The notes beneath the pieces were generated by a model. The model did no database searches and was not told the DNA's origin. It was given only the letters and a program-made list of their open reading frames with translations. From contig NZ_BILY01000032.1 of NCBI RefSeq assembly GCF_004000805.1, positions 20,018 to 84,017 of the forward strand: a stretch of 64,000 bases of DNA, read 5' to 3'. The translations under genes were made by a program, and so were the position numbers. Origin of the DNA: Paenibacillus glycanilyticus NBRC 16618 (GTDB lineage: Bacteria; Bacillota; Bacilli; Paenibacillales; Paenibacillaceae). This document shows positions 32,396-40,594 of this stretch, in pieces (position 1 is the stretch's first letter; the number at the start of each line of letters is the position of its first letter).

Positions 32396-32710
32396 TTAAT
32401 GCTTAATGCTTACAATCCGTTGTCTGACTGAGCTATCTGAGTCTTTTGCTAGTATTAATTGTAAGTGTTCGGGTAGTCGGTTTTTTGTTGCAACATTAAA
32501 TCTAACCCTTTCATCTACATCGTCAGCGAGAATTTCCATTATCTCAACAGGAATTGATTTATTATGTGCTACCCATTCACGCATATCAGGGTACATTTTA
32601 ATTACTTCTAACCAAACCTCAAAAGGTGCATCATCCCATGCTGCTTTCAGGTACTCATCCATTTTTTCGCTATTCCTTAGCCTAACAAATTCTTCAGCAG
32701 AATTAATCAT
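32396..32710 (-). CDS. Small HEAT-like repeat protein of unknown function
   Basis: A 104-residue helical protein. The repeated pattern (YPDMREWVAHNKSIPVEIME, then RVRFNVATKNRLPEHLQLIL, then KDSDSSVRQRIVSIKH) resembles the leucine-rich-variant/HEAT-like repeats often found in small Bacillales proteins that accompany immunity or Nif-like genes. No enzyme motif. It is 63 bp upstream of the deoxynucleotidase start on the same strand and may be co-transcribed. Start: ATG behind a GAGG-type site. Confidence 0.6.
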   Translation of the reverse strand: MINSAEEFVRLRNSEKMDEYLKAAWDDAPFEVWLEVIKMYPDMREWVAHNKSIPVEIMEILADDVDERVRFNVATKNRLPEHLQLILAKDSDSSVRQRIVSIKH

Positions 32711-32928
32711 CTCTCAACCTCAATTTGTCGCTTTTATTTCCTATTTTATCATAAAGAGATTGGAACTAAACTGCTGCCTATTAGCTTAACAACGTTTACG
32801 AAAATTCTAAAACTATATTTTTCTCAGTCTAAATTTTTATTTTTAGTCTAATCCATATTTTTTGAATGAAATAATGACCTAACACGGAGAGCCCTGCAAA
32901 AAGTACATTTTTTGAAAAATCAAAAAAA

Positions 32929-32994
32929 CAGGGGTCAATAAATGACTCCCTGCACGAAAAATGAGCCTTAGAGGCAATTCTAGAGGCTCATTTT
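32929..32994 (-). terminator. Two tandem terminators of the transporter-OsmC operon
   Basis: Hairpin 32957-32994 (AATGAGCCT with AGGCTCATT, inner TAGA/TCTA) is followed on the minus strand by TTTTT. Hairpin 32929-32952 (CAGGGAGTCA with TGACCCCTG) is followed by TTTTTTT. They lie 80 bp after the OsmC stop. The rest of the 32711-33074 gap shows no gene. Confidence 0.75.
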
Positions 32995-33074
32995 CATTGA
33001 CTTTATTTTTTTGTCTTTGTCTCTTTTATCTTCTAGAGCCCAACGAGATGGAGGTGAGAGGTGAGCGTGCTTTG

Positions 33075-33497
33075 TTAAGGCCGGAAAACTTCCTGACCGT
33101 TTAGAATCAATCTGTAGCTGATGTCGGCTTTCAGCGAATCCGATACGGCACAATATTTTTCCTTGCCCATTTCAATGGCTTTCCAAATCCGGTAATCCGG
33201 AATTTCCCCTTCAACACGGAAAATCAGCTCAATGGCGGTAAAGCCGGTTGGATTCTGCTCTTTCCGGGTGCCGTCCGCTTCGATCTCAAGCGAAGTGATC
33301 TGACCAAGAAACGAGTCCAGAATCATGGTGATGTCAATGCCGATACAGCCGGCCAGCCCGGCCAGCAGCAGCTCCATAGGCGTCGCGCCTTTGCCGTCGC
33401 CGCCGTATTTCGGCGTTGCGTCCATTCCTACCGGATAACCGGAATCCCCGACTGATGTGAACAAGCGTTTTCCATTCCAAGTTGTCATGACTTTCAT
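33075..33497 (-). CDS. OsmC-family protein
   Basis: A 140-residue OsmC/Ohr-fold protein: GDGKGATPMELLLAGLAGCI then GIDITMILDSFLGQI, with the conserved cysteine in AGC, but the partner cysteine near residue 115 (KYCAVSDSL) is also present, as in OsmC-type thiol peroxidases. Cytosolic, active on organic hydroperoxides; the two cysteines support a peroxidase. Last gene of the TetR-ABC transporter operon, 23 bp after the ATPase gene. The coupling to an amino-acid importer hints at a sulphur amino acid or thiol role, by analogy only. Confidence 0.85.
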   Translation of the reverse strand: MKVMTTWNGKRLFTSVGDSGYPVGMDATPKYGGDGKGATPMELLLAGLAGCIGIDITMILDSFLGQITSLEIEADGTRKEQNPTGFTAIELIFRVEGEIPDYRIWKAIEMGKEKYCAVSDSLKADISYRLILNGQEVFRP

Positions 33498-33520
33498 GAT
33501 GATTACCCGCTTTCTGTATT

Positions 33521-34267
33521 TTAATGCTCCTGAAGTTGATTGATAAACTTTCTGGATCTTTCGGACTTCGGATTCTGAAAAAATATCTCCGGCTCCTGCT
33601 CCTCCACGATCACGCCGCCGTCCATAAACACGACTCGGTTAGCGACCTGGCGGGCAAATTTCATTTCATGGGTGACGATGACCATCGTCATCCCATCCCG
33701 GGCCAGCTGGCGCATAACCTCCAGTACCTCCCCGACAAGTTCGGGATCAAGGGCTGAGGTAGGCTCGTCAAACAGCATGATCGCCGGCTCCATCGCCAGC
33801 GCCCGGGCAATGGCCACCCGCTGCTGCTGGCCGCCGGAAAGCCTGGAGGGATATTCGTCCTTCTTAACCAGCAGTCCAACCCGGTCCAGCAATCGTTCGC
33901 CGATCTGCACGGCTTCTGCCTTCTTCATCTTCTTCACCGTCATCAGCGATTCGATCACATTGCCAAGCGCCGTCTTGTGCGGATATAAGTTAAATTGCTG
34001 AAAAACCATTCCCGTATGACGACGAATTTCCCGGAAGCCGGCCTGTTTCTTCTTGGAAGGCATGCCCGCCTCCACTCGAACGCCATTAACCTCAAGCGAT
34101 CCGCCGTCCAGCTCCTCAAGCCCGTTCAGGCTCCTCAGCAGCGTGCTTTTGCCGGAACCGCTTGGTCCAAGCAAAACAACGATTTCTTTGGGAGCGACGC
34201 GCAGGTCAATACTCTTCAAAACCTCTAATCCGTTAAAAGACTTGGACAGTCCTGTCGTTTGAATCAT
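33521..34267 (-). CDS. Polar amino-acid ABC transporter, ATP-binding protein (GlnQ type)
   Basis: A 248-residue ABC ATPase: Walker A GPSGSGKST, Q-loop MVFQQFNLYPH, signature LSGGQQQRVAIARAL, Walker B IMLFDEPTSALDPE, H-loop VIVTHEMKFA. It powers import by the permease at 34289. Start: the ATG at 34267 has GAGGTGGAG 6 nt upstream; a GTG at 34279 is spaced too closely. The sequence is typical of the glutamine/cystine-type group. Confidence 0.93.
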   Translation of the reverse strand: MIQTTGLSKSFNGLEVLKSIDLRVAPKEIVVLLGPSGSGKSTLLRSLNGLEELDGGSLEVNGVRVEAGMPSKKKQAGFREIRRHTGMVFQQFNLYPHKTALGNVIESLMTVKKMKKAEAVQIGERLLDRVGLLVKKDEYPSRLSGGQQQRVAIARALAMEPAIMLFDEPTSALDPELVGEVLEVMRQLARDGMTMVIVTHEMKFARQVANRVVFMDGGVIVEEQEPEIFFQNPKSERSRKFINQLQEH

Positions 34268-34288
34268 GTTTTGCTCCACCTCAAGCCT

Positions 34289-34933
34289 TTAATATACTCT
34301 GGACAGCTGCTTCTCGACCGCATTCAGAATGGCCGAGAACACCGTGCTCATGATCCAATACATGGCAGCGATCCCAAGAAAAAATGGCATGTAGACGTAA
34401 TATTGGGCGATTAGAAGCTGCGCTGAACGAAGCAGCTCGGTTACCGTAATGGCGGACACCAGTGCGGTCTCCTTCAGCATGCCGATAAAGGTATTGCCCA
34501 TAGGCGCAATGGCCACCCGGGCTGCTTGCGGCAGAATGATTCTTCTCATCGTCATCCAGCCCGTCATGCCTGTCGCATAAGCGGCCTCCGTCTGACCTTT
34601 GGGTATCGACTGAATCGCCCCTCTGAAGGTTTCGGACAGATAGGCACCTACGTTTATGCTCAATGCCACGTAAGCTGCCGTCAGCGGGCCCAGCGTAATT
34701 CCGTAATCGACAAGCCCGTAATAGACAATAAATATTTGGACGAGAAGCGGTGTTCCGCGAATAATGGATACATATACGCGGGCGATTCCGCGGATCAGCC
34801 GGTTACCCTTTAATCGGGCAATCGCGACTACCAAGCCGATAATAAGTCCGAAAAACATGGATATAACGGTAACAAGCAGCGTATAATAAGCGCCTTTAAG
34901 CAAGAAAGGCAAGTTATCCCATACCAGATTCAT
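34289..34933 (-). CDS. Polar amino-acid ABC transporter, permease
   Basis: A 214-residue membrane protein with the HisMQ-type N-terminus (LPFLLKGAYYTLLVTVISMF) and the EAA coupling loop (GQTEAAYATGMTGWMTMRRI then ILPQAARVAIAPMGN). About five transmembrane helices. It carries the amino acid through the membrane with the ATPase encoded 21 bp downstream. A single permease gene suggests a homodimer. Confidence 0.92.
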   Translation of the reverse strand: MNLVWDNLPFLLKGAYYTLLVTVISMFFGLIIGLVVAIARLKGNRLIRGIARVYVSIIRGTPLLVQIFIVYYGLVDYGITLGPLTAAYVALSINVGAYLSETFRGAIQSIPKGQTEAAYATGMTGWMTMRRIILPQAARVAIAPMGNTFIGMLKETALVSAITVTELLRSAQLLIAQYYVYMPFFLGIAAMYWIMSTVFSAILNAVEKQLSRVY

Positions 34934-35024
34934 TGTCGTTTGAATCCCCTTTTGATTCCTTGGTTAAAACGAGAAGGCCATGGCAGAATACGCATTCCTC
35001 ATGGCCTTGTCCTTTTCACTTTTC

Positions 35025-35921
35025 TTACTCGGCCGATGGCTCTTCCCCAAACCATTTTTTGAAGATGGTCTTATAGGTACCGTCAGCTTTCATATCGGTC
35101 AAAGCTTTATCGAGTGCGGCCAGGAATTCCGGATTGTTTTTGCGGACAGCGATACCCGCCTGGTCGGATTTGATCGCATCGCCTACCGCTTTAATTTTAA
35201 AGCCGTTTTTATCGACAATCGGTTTCAAGGCATACAGGTTGTTGATCGTGGCATCGATCCGGCCAGCATTCAAATCCTGCAGGGAAGTAATCACATCGTC
35301 ATACGTTTTGATCTTGAAGCTCCCAACCTTCGGCAGCACTTCATTCCGCAGATAGGATTCATCGTTTGTGCCTAGTCCTACGCCGATATTTTTCCCTTTA
35401 AAGTCTTCCAGCTTCGTGATCGAATTATTATTCTCTTTTACGATGATTTTAACTTGATTCGTAATGTACGGCTGGGTGAAATCAATTTGCTGCTTGCGTT
35501 CATCGGTAATCGTAACCTGGCTTATAATGGCATCGATTTTGCCGGCCTGCAGGCTAGGGATCAGTCCCGAGAATTCCTGCGGAGCAAACTCGACTTTAAC
35601 GCCGATGCGTTTGGCAACTTCTTTTGCAATGTCGGCATCAAAACCATCGATTTCCTTGTTGTCATTCAAGAAGTTGTACGGCGCGTAAGTACCCATTAAT
35701 CCTACTTTTATAACGCCCGCCGTTTTAACCTTGTTCAATAAATTATCTTCGTTTCCGGCATTTGCGGAGCTGCCGCCGTTTGCGGCATTATTGGCAGGAG
35801 ACGAGGTTGGCGCATTATTGCTTTTATTATTAGAACCGCAGCCGGCCAATGCCAGAACAACGAGCAATAAGACGGACAACGTTAGAAACAAAGTATTTCT
35901 GGATTTCTTTTTGGTTAACAT
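35025..35921 (-). CDS. Amino-acid ABC transporter, substrate-binding lipoprotein
   Basis: A 298-residue family 3 solute-binding protein. Lipobox signal VLLLVVLALAGCGSNN, an Asn/Ser-rich linker, then VGLMGTYAPYNFLNDNKEID, GFDADIAKEVAKRIGVKVEF, SLQAGKIDAIISQVTITDER and GVGLGTNDESYLRNEVLPKV. It is anchored outside the membrane and feeds the permease at 34289. Start: ATG with AGGAG 8 nt upstream. The ligand (cystine, glutamine or similar) cannot be fixed. It follows the TetR gene by 39 bp, probably in one transcript. Confidence 0.92.
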   Translation of the reverse strand: MLTKKKSRNTLFLTLSVLLLVVLALAGCGSNNKSNNAPTSSPANNAANGGSSANAGNEDNLLNKVKTAGVIKVGLMGTYAPYNFLNDNKEIDGFDADIAKEVAKRIGVKVEFAPQEFSGLIPSLQAGKIDAIISQVTITDERKQQIDFTQPYITNQVKIIVKENNNSITKLEDFKGKNIGVGLGTNDESYLRNEVLPKVGSFKIKTYDDVITSLQDLNAGRIDATINNLYALKPIVDKNGFKIKAVGDAIKSDQAGIAVRKNNPEFLAALDKALTDMKADGTYKTIFKKWFGEEPSAE

Positions 35922-35960
35922 GCTTTTCTCTCCTATCTCTAATCTGTGTATGTGTACAAA

Positions 35961-36593
35961 CTAAACGCCAAGCAGACCAAAAAATTCAAACCTGGCTGTC
36001 TCAGCGGCAAGCTGCTCAGCGGTTTTGGATTCGATCCCGCTGCCTGGCGGGGCGAACCCGAGCAACCAGCGTGAAATGACGCCTTCGATCAAGCTCATAA
36101 TCATCGTGGCACGGAACTCGGCATCGATGGAACCCGGGAGCATCCCTAACTCGATTGCCCTTCGGATGTTCAGAAGAAAAGCATTCTCGAGAGCAGCTCT
36201 TGTCTCCCCAATCGCATGACGGATGGTTTCAACGCCTCCACCGCTGCCAAGAATAAGCTCTATTAAATACCGGTTGGACTCCGCAAACCGAAACAGCCTT
36301 TCGAGCAGAGCTTCGGAAGCGTGTACCATATCCTGCACGGACCCTGCTTCCCTCCGGTATCCTTGGCCGATGACGTCAAGCAGCTTTTCCCTTCCCTCTT
36401 TCACAAGTTCCAGCGCAATCGCTTCTTTGCTTTTGAAATACCAGTAAAAAGTCCCTTGGGCCACACCGGCCTCAGCGACAATATCGGAAATTTTTGTAGC
36501 GTGATAACCGTCCTTGGCAAATCGCTTTAAGGCGATTTGCAGAATATGCTCTCTGCGCTCGCTATTGATTTTGGCTTCTTTCTCTCCGCTCAA
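35961..36593 (-). CDS. TetR-family regulator of the ABC transporter operon
   Basis: A 210-residue TetR protein: RREHILQIALKRFAKDGYHA, then TKISDIVAEAGVAQGTFYWY. The C-terminal domain (AEFRATMIMSLIEGVISRWL) resembles the YfiR/FadR-like group. Start: TTG (36591-36593) with GGTGGGA 5 nt upstream; there is no better start in frame. It lies upstream of the binding-protein gene on the same strand, and the palindrome TGACTAGTCA lies just before its start, so it probably autoregulates the whole five-gene unit. Confidence 0.85.
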   Translation of the reverse strand: MSGEKEAKINSERREHILQIALKRFAKDGYHATKISDIVAEAGVAQGTFYWYFKSKEAIALELVKEGREKLLDVIGQGYRREAGSVQDMVHASEALLERLFRFAESNRYLIELILGSGGGVETIRHAIGETRAALENAFLLNIRRAIELGMLPGSIDAEFRATMIMSLIEGVISRWLLGFAPPGSGIESKTAEQLAAETARFEFFGLLGV

Positions 36594-36612
36594 TCTGTTC
36601 CCACCCCCACCC

Positions 36613-36633
36613 GATTGACTAGTCAGTCAGTTG
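36613..36633. promoter_or_regulatory. TetR-type operator before the transporter operon
   Basis: The perfect palindrome TGACTAGTCA (36616-36625) overlaps a second half-site repeat GTCAGTCAGTTGA. It lies 20 bp upstream of the TTG start of the TetR gene. Similar TGACTAGTCAGTCA sites are typical operators of TetR repressors in Bacillales. Confidence 0.6.
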
Positions 36634-36736
36634 ATGATTAAATCCTATAGGTTTTCTATGATATTGTCAAGCATTTATGCGTTGCTTAGTTACGCAATCG
36701 ATAGCAAGCGCATAAAGCTTGCTCTATCGTTAGGTT

Positions 36737-36967
36737 TTACCATTCTGTCACGCCATTAAACAGATCTTCATTATCCTTTTTATACCAGAATTCAAAAAAC
36801 AGCGTTACGATTGCATGATCTACGCGAGGTGAAAACCCGTATGGGATGAAGCAGTAGAAAAATAAAATTGTTGCGATAACGAACAATCGCCAATCCACCA
36901 TGGCTAAAATTTCAGACGTTAGAGTCTTTCCGTTACTTGTTTTCCTCGTGTTGCTCCTTACTGCCAA
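36737..36967 (-). CDS. Possible small membrane protein (uncertain)
   Basis: An open frame of 76 codons starting at TTG, or 54 from the ATG at 36901; neither has a clear ribosome site. It encodes one hydrophobic segment (WRLFVIATILFFYCFIPYGF) and an acidic tail. It may be a real orphan gene or a remnant left beside the tRNA-end duplication. No family recognised. Confidence 0.25.
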   Translation of the reverse strand: MAVRSNTRKTSNGKTLTSEILAMVDWRLFVIATILFFYCFIPYGFSPRVDHAIVTLFFEFWYKKDNEDLFNGVTEW

Positions 36968-37023
36968 TGATCATCTTGCCAAAAATAAAGAAAAACCCTT
37001 GATAAACAACGGTTTTGAGTCAT

Positions 37024-37050
37024 TTTATTATGGTGGGACCAAGGGGGATC
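37024..37050 (-). repeat. Partial direct copy of the tRNA-Ala 3' end
   Basis: This 27-bp stretch (starting TTTATTATGGTGGGACCAAG) matches 37288-37314, the 3' end and flank of the tRNA-Ala gene, with two mismatches and in the same orientation, 264 bp away. Duplicated tRNA 3' ends of this kind are typical of integrase att sites. Confidence 0.6.
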
Positions 37051-37294
37051 CGACTAAGCTCTGCTCGTCTTCTCATCATGGGATGTCTGAATCTTTTATT
37101 GAATAGAGGAAGCGTAATCGAAGATGACTTTTAGCGGTAGATACAGACGCCGTGCTCCTCCATTAGAAGTATGCCTTCGTGGCCTTCTCATTTCATTGCG
37201 TCCGCGCGGACTGAACCCGGGTTCGCCCCCTATATGGGCTCCACCATAATAAACAGAAAACCACGTCTAATTGACGTGGTTTGATTGTTTATTA
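37051..37294. other. Intergenic region with an inverted tRNA-end copy and a hairpin
   Basis: No supported gene. A second, plus-strand copy of the tRNA 3' end (GGCTCCACCATAATAAACA, 37237-37255) forms a perfect 19-bp inverted repeat with 37286-37304; before it, CGGGTTCGCCCCC resembles a decayed T-arm. Between the arms lies the tRNA terminator hairpin (ACCACGTC / GACGTGGT, 37260-37280). The whole block may be what remains of a convergent tRNA gene pair. Confidence 0.5.
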
Positions 37295-37370
37295 TGGTGG
37301 AGCCAAGGGGGATCGAACCCCTGACCTCATCGCTGCCAGCGATGCGCTCTCCCAGCTGAGCTATGGCCCC
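37295..37370 (-). tRNA. tRNA-Ala (anticodon GGC)
   Basis: A 76-nt cloverleaf with encoded CCA. Acceptor GGGGCCA pairs with TGGCTCC; D-arm GCTCAGCTGGGAGAGC; anticodon stem CATCG/CGATG closes the loop CTGGCAG, giving anticodon GGC; T-arm AGGGGTTCGATCCCCCT. It reads GCC codons. A terminator hairpin follows its 3' end. It marks the border between the accessory and the housekeeping halves of the window. Confidence 0.95.
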
Positions 37371-37436
37371 GGACTAGCAAAATAATAGCACAGACATTTC
37401 CACACTGTCAATCATTTTGCTTGTCTTTTTTTACAT

Positions 37437-39164
37437 TCACTTCACATAGCCGAACCCTAGTATCGTAAACCTCTTGTCTTCCTGTCCGGAAGCCATTCTG
37501 ATCTCAACGATATGCTCTCTTGTCTCCTGCTCGTTATACAGAATAACGGCATTGCAATGCGTCCAATTGATCGCATGAGGATCTGCGGTCACCACCAACT
37601 GACCGTCCACCAAGACCTCGGCACTGCCGAAATCCGGGCTGCCCGAGTCCTTGAACACTAGTAAAAGGCGCTTGCTATTAATGGTCATTCTGAAGCTGCT
37701 CTCTCCCGACTCAGCCGAATGCATCCAATTATGAGGGAACTGCGGCGTTCCGAAGGGATTGCTGTCCATCTCAACGAAATGCAAGTCGATGTCGCTCTGA
37801 TCGAACCCACCCGCTTCTACCGAAGCAACACCTTCATAGCTACTCCGATCCAGCAACCGCACATCCACGAAATCATTCCCGATAACCGGGAGCTTATCGG
37901 TCACTATGTCTTCTGCATCCTCCACCGAACGATCCGTCTCTTCGAATAGATAGGACAAGCAATCCGCCATGACGGTGTGGCCAACATTCGTCGGATGATA
38001 GATATCGTAGAAGAATTGCCTTTTGGAAACGACATTCCCTTCTTGCTTGGTCAGCTTGAACTGATCGACCACGGCATCCTTTACGCTTACCATTGGAAGA
38101 TCGTAATGCCATCCGACAGGAGAAAGACGGTCCTGCAGGTTCCAGTCGTTCACAAATACGCTGAACAATAAAATAACGGCCGGCGCGTTGGCCGCGTTGA
38201 GGGCTTTGAGCACCAGACTTTCGTAACAGTTCCCTTTTGTCTCGTCCCCTGCATCATTTACGGCAAACTCAACGATAACGATATCCGGCTCGGAAGCTCC
38301 ATCCCGCAAAATATCCCGGTCATAACGGATCATTCCAAGCTCGGAAGGCGTACCGCCGACTCCGGCTTTAATAAGATGAATATGGTTACCGTCAGCACCA
38401 GCCTCACCATACATCCTTTTAAAACGTTCATAAGCTTTAAACGAATAACACTCCGTATGAATCGGCTTCGCCCCGGCTCCTTGCGTAATGGAACCGCCTA
38501 TATAGGCAATGGTGACATCCTCGCCTCGTCTTGCCTTGTCCATAGCAGCCTTTAACCGTTTGGTATTGCCTCTATTCAACAGCGATTTGGCGATCATCCC
38601 GCGGTAAGCATCCGTTCCGAATTCAACCGGTGGTTCAACTTCCTTCTGCGGAACTTCGTATCCATCATTCAGGTACAGCCTTATACTTACTGTCGCAAGG
38701 GTGCCGGCTTGGTCAAATTCAAAAGCAAACTTGCCGGGCACATCATCATCCGCTGACCATTCGATATCGGCTACGACAACTACATTCTCCGAGCCGTCTG
38801 TTTCGCAAGGAATCCGGATTCGGGTGCCTGACTCGTATTTGCTTGTTTTCCCCCAATTCTCCAGACTGAAGAATACGTCCGATCGGTTGCTGTCATCATG
38901 AAGGTTCACCGTTATTCCCATGCTATGTACCAGCTGGCGGAACCCATTACAGCTAGATAGAAGCGCCAATATCTCCTCGTCCTCAACGCCACCGGAAAAT
39001 TTGGCTTTCTCGCTCAGCCTTCCTTCCAGGTAAATCTCTTCCGTAAACTTCCCGTCTTGACGGGGGCTTGCTTCTATTATGGTATCGTAAAGGATAAAAA
39101 ATCCGCTTCGTTTCTCGTTCGGATCTTTAGGTGCTGCCGGACCTGTAAAGCTGCTATTCCGCAA
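37437..39164 (-). CDS. SGNH/GDSL carbohydrate esterase with N-terminal beta-sandwich
   Basis: A 575-residue cytosolic protein (no signal peptide). Residues about 1-190 appear to be a beta-rich domain; the SGNH hydrolase follows with block I IAYIGGSITQGAGAKPIH (Ser near residue 225, GGS instead of GDS), block III IVIVEFAVNDAGD, and block V FYDIYHPTNVGHTVMAD (Asp-x-x-His). The C-terminal roughly 140 residues form another beta domain. It probably removes acetyl groups from oligosaccharides. Start: TTG with GGAGG 8 nt upstream. It stands alone, downstream of the VOC gene. Confidence 0.8.
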   Translation of the reverse strand: MRNSSFTGPAAPKDPNEKRSGFFILYDTIIEASPRQDGKFTEEIYLEGRLSEKAKFSGGVEDEEILALLSSCNGFRQLVHSMGITVNLHDDSNRSDVFFSLENWGKTSKYESGTRIRIPCETDGSENVVVVADIEWSADDDVPGKFAFEFDQAGTLATVSIRLYLNDGYEVPQKEVEPPVEFGTDAYRGMIAKSLLNRGNTKRLKAAMDKARRGEDVTIAYIGGSITQGAGAKPIHTECYSFKAYERFKRMYGEAGADGNHIHLIKAGVGGTPSELGMIRYDRDILRDGASEPDIVIVEFAVNDAGDETKGNCYESLVLKALNAANAPAVILLFSVFVNDWNLQDRLSPVGWHYDLPMVSVKDAVVDQFKLTKQEGNVVSKRQFFYDIYHPTNVGHTVMADCLSYLFEETDRSVEDAEDIVTDKLPVIGNDFVDVRLLDRSSYEGVASVEAGGFDQSDIDLHFVEMDSNPFGTPQFPHNWMHSAESGESSFRMTINSKRLLLVFKDSGSPDFGSAEVLVDGQLVVTADPHAINWTHCNAVILYNEQETREHIVEIRMASGQEDKRFTILGFGYVK

Positions 39165-39256
39165 ATCTATCGCCTCCTGCTCCGAGTATCTCTATTCATT
39201 ATAGAGAAACACCCAGCGAGCCCGCGCGGTAGAAATTAAAGATGTTATAGAAGAAA

Positions 39257-39640
39257 TTATGCATAATTCGACACTTCCACCAGATTAAAATCCGGATCGC
39301 GAAAATACACCGATACGATTGTCCCTACTGCCCCCGTACGGGCGACCGGCCCTTCTTCGACTTGCACCTCGCAAGCAGCCAAATGCCGGATGACTTCATC
39401 CATCGGCGTCTTCGTAACGAGACAGAAATCCGCAGACCCCGGACGAGGGTTCCTTGCCTTCGGTTCAAATTCTTTACCCGCTTCATGCAGGTTGAACTTC
39501 TGCCGGCCGAATAGCAGCGCCTTTCGGTTATCGCCAAAGACGATGACCTCCATATTCAGCACCTTTTCGTAAAAAGCTGCCGTCTTCTCAATACTGGCCA
39601 CGGTTAATACAAGATGATCCAATGCTTCAATCTTTATCAT
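39257..39640 (-). CDS. VOC-family (glyoxalase-like) protein
   Basis: A 127-residue protein with two beta-alpha-beta-beta-beta modules: IEALDHLVLTVASIEKTAAF at the start and YFRDPDFNLVEVSNYA at the end. The metal ligands are consistent with His8, and Glu at VEVS. Similar to virulence-associated VOC proteins; some act as metallothiol transferases or on antibiotics such as fosfomycin, but nothing here decides. Start: ATG close to GAGGGA. Confidence 0.8.
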   Translation of the reverse strand: MIKIEALDHLVLTVASIEKTAAFYEKVLNMEVIVFGDNRKALLFGRQKFNLHEAGKEFEPKARNPRPGSADFCLVTKTPMDEVIRHLAACEVQVEEGPVARTGAVGTIVSVYFRDPDFNLVEVSNYA

Positions 39641-39672
39641 TCCCTCAACTCCCGGCTTATCATAGATGCAAA

Positions 39673-39702
39673 AATAGTCCTTCCCGTATAGGGAGGACTA
39701 TT
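39673..39702 (-). terminator. Terminator of nrdR
   Basis: On the minus strand, AATAGTCCTCCC and GGGAAGGACTATT form a stem around TATAC, followed by TTTTGC. It lies 13 bp after the nrdR stop. Confidence 0.75.
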
Positions 39703-39714
39703 CACGCAGTAAAA

Positions 39715-40182
39715 TTAATTGTTCATTGGATGTTTGGATAACAAGCTGTTCAGTTCCTTCATGAACATGTCGATGTCCTTGAACTGTCTGTACACGGATG
39801 CAAAGCGCACATAAGCCACTTCGTCAACCGGGTACAGCTGGCTCATCACGATCTCGCCGATCTCGCGGCTTTCGACTTCCGCGAGCGCTGTCGTCCGGAG
39901 CTCCTTCTCCACTTCGGAGACGATGACCTCGAGTCGTTCAACCGAGACGGGACGCTTCTCGCATGCACGGATCAGACCGCGCAAAATTTTATCGCGGCTG
40001 AATTCTTCCCGGCTCCCGTCCTTCTTAATTACAATAAGCGGTGTTTCCTCGATCATCTCGAAGGTTGTAAAACGGCGGCTGCATTTTTCGCATTCACGCC
40101 GTCTGCGGATGGACTTGTTCTCGTTAGCTGGCCTGGAATCAAGCACTTTCGTACCGGCAAAATCGCAGTAAGGGCATTTCAT
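39715..40182 (-). CDS. nrdR: Transcriptional repressor NrdR
   Basis: A 155-residue protein of standard NrdR length. The N-terminal zinc ribbon is KCPYCDFAGTKVLDSRPANE with ECEKCSRRFTTFE; the ATP-cone follows (LIVIKKDGSREEFSRDKILR, and VEVESREIGEIVMSQLY). It represses ribonucleotide reductase genes when dATP is high. Start: the ATG at 40182 has AAGGAG 8 nt upstream; a GTG at 40191 is spaced too closely. Monocistronic, with its own terminator. Confidence 0.95.
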   Translation of the reverse strand: MKCPYCDFAGTKVLDSRPANENKSIRRRRECEKCSRRFTTFEMIEETPLIVIKKDGSREEFSRDKILRGLIRACEKRPVSVERLEVIVSEVEKELRTTALAEVESREIGEIVMSQLYPVDEVAYVRFASVYRQFKDIDMFMKELNSLLSKHPMNN

Positions 40183-40239
40183 TTTTTTCACTCCTTCCGA
40201 ATCCTGTTTTTATTTCTAAAGAAATTTCCAGTCGTTACC

Positions 40240-40269
40240 TGAATGAAGTTGCGAATTCCGCACATAATA
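40240..40269 (+). promoter_or_regulatory. Sigma-G-like promoter of the ssp gene
   Basis: TGAATG (40240-40245) and CATAATA (40263-40269), spaced 17 bp, agree with the forespore sigma-G consensus (TGAATA, CATACTA). The transcript would start about 25 bp upstream of the ATG, with AAGGAGGTG in between. Confidence 0.6.
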
Positions 40270-40299
40270 CATTTACCAACCGCAAGGAGGTGAACATCA

Positions 40300-40512
40300 A
40301 TGAGCTCGAACAACAGCAACCAAGTACTTGTACCGCAAGCTACTGCAGCACTGGACCAAATGAAATATGAGGTCGCTCAAGAGCTGGGTATTGCGTTGTC
40401 GCAAGACGGTTACTACGGCAACCTGCTTACTAAAGACGCAGGCTACATCGGGGGTAACATTACTCGCCGCCTAGTACAAATTGCCGAACAATCCCTTGCT
40501 GGCCGCCAATAA
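40300..40512 (+). CDS. Alpha/beta-type small acid-soluble spore protein
   Basis: A 70-residue SASP. The GPR protease recognition segment is KYEVAQELGIAL (Glu-x-Ala-x-Glu core), and the DNA-binding C-terminus is GYIGGNITRRLVQIAEQSL. In spores such proteins coat DNA and protect it from UV and heat, and are degraded by GPR at germination. Start: ATG with AAGGAGGTG 7 nt upstream. A sigma-G-like promoter fits forespore expression. Proves a spore former. Confidence 0.95.
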   Translation: MSSNNSNQVLVPQATAALDQMKYEVAQELGIALSQDGYYGNLLTKDAGYIGGNITRRLVQIAEQSLAGRQ

Positions 40513-40542
40513 TGATTTCATCAGTCATGTATAACAGATGCT

Positions 40543-40577
40543 TTGGCTGTTCCGTCCTGAAGCGGCGGACAGCCAAG
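40543..40577 (+). terminator. Terminator of the ssp gene
   Basis: TTGGCTGTTCCG pairs with CGGACAGCCAA (one mismatch), followed by a T-rich stretch (CTTCTTCTTG). It is 30 bp after the ssp stop. Confidence 0.7.
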
Positions 40578-40594
40578 GCTTCTTCTTGTCCAAG

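Noticed and set aside
37205..37245. A possible second tRNA gene on the plus strand
   Set aside because: Only the 3' acceptor end and part of a T-arm are readable; there are no D-arm or anticodon arm, so it is treated as a fragment.
37110..37250. A 41-codon plus-strand frame from an ATG at about 37124 ending in the inverted tRNA copy
   Set aside because: No ribosome site, arginine- and proline-rich chance composition, and it overlaps a tRNA fragment.
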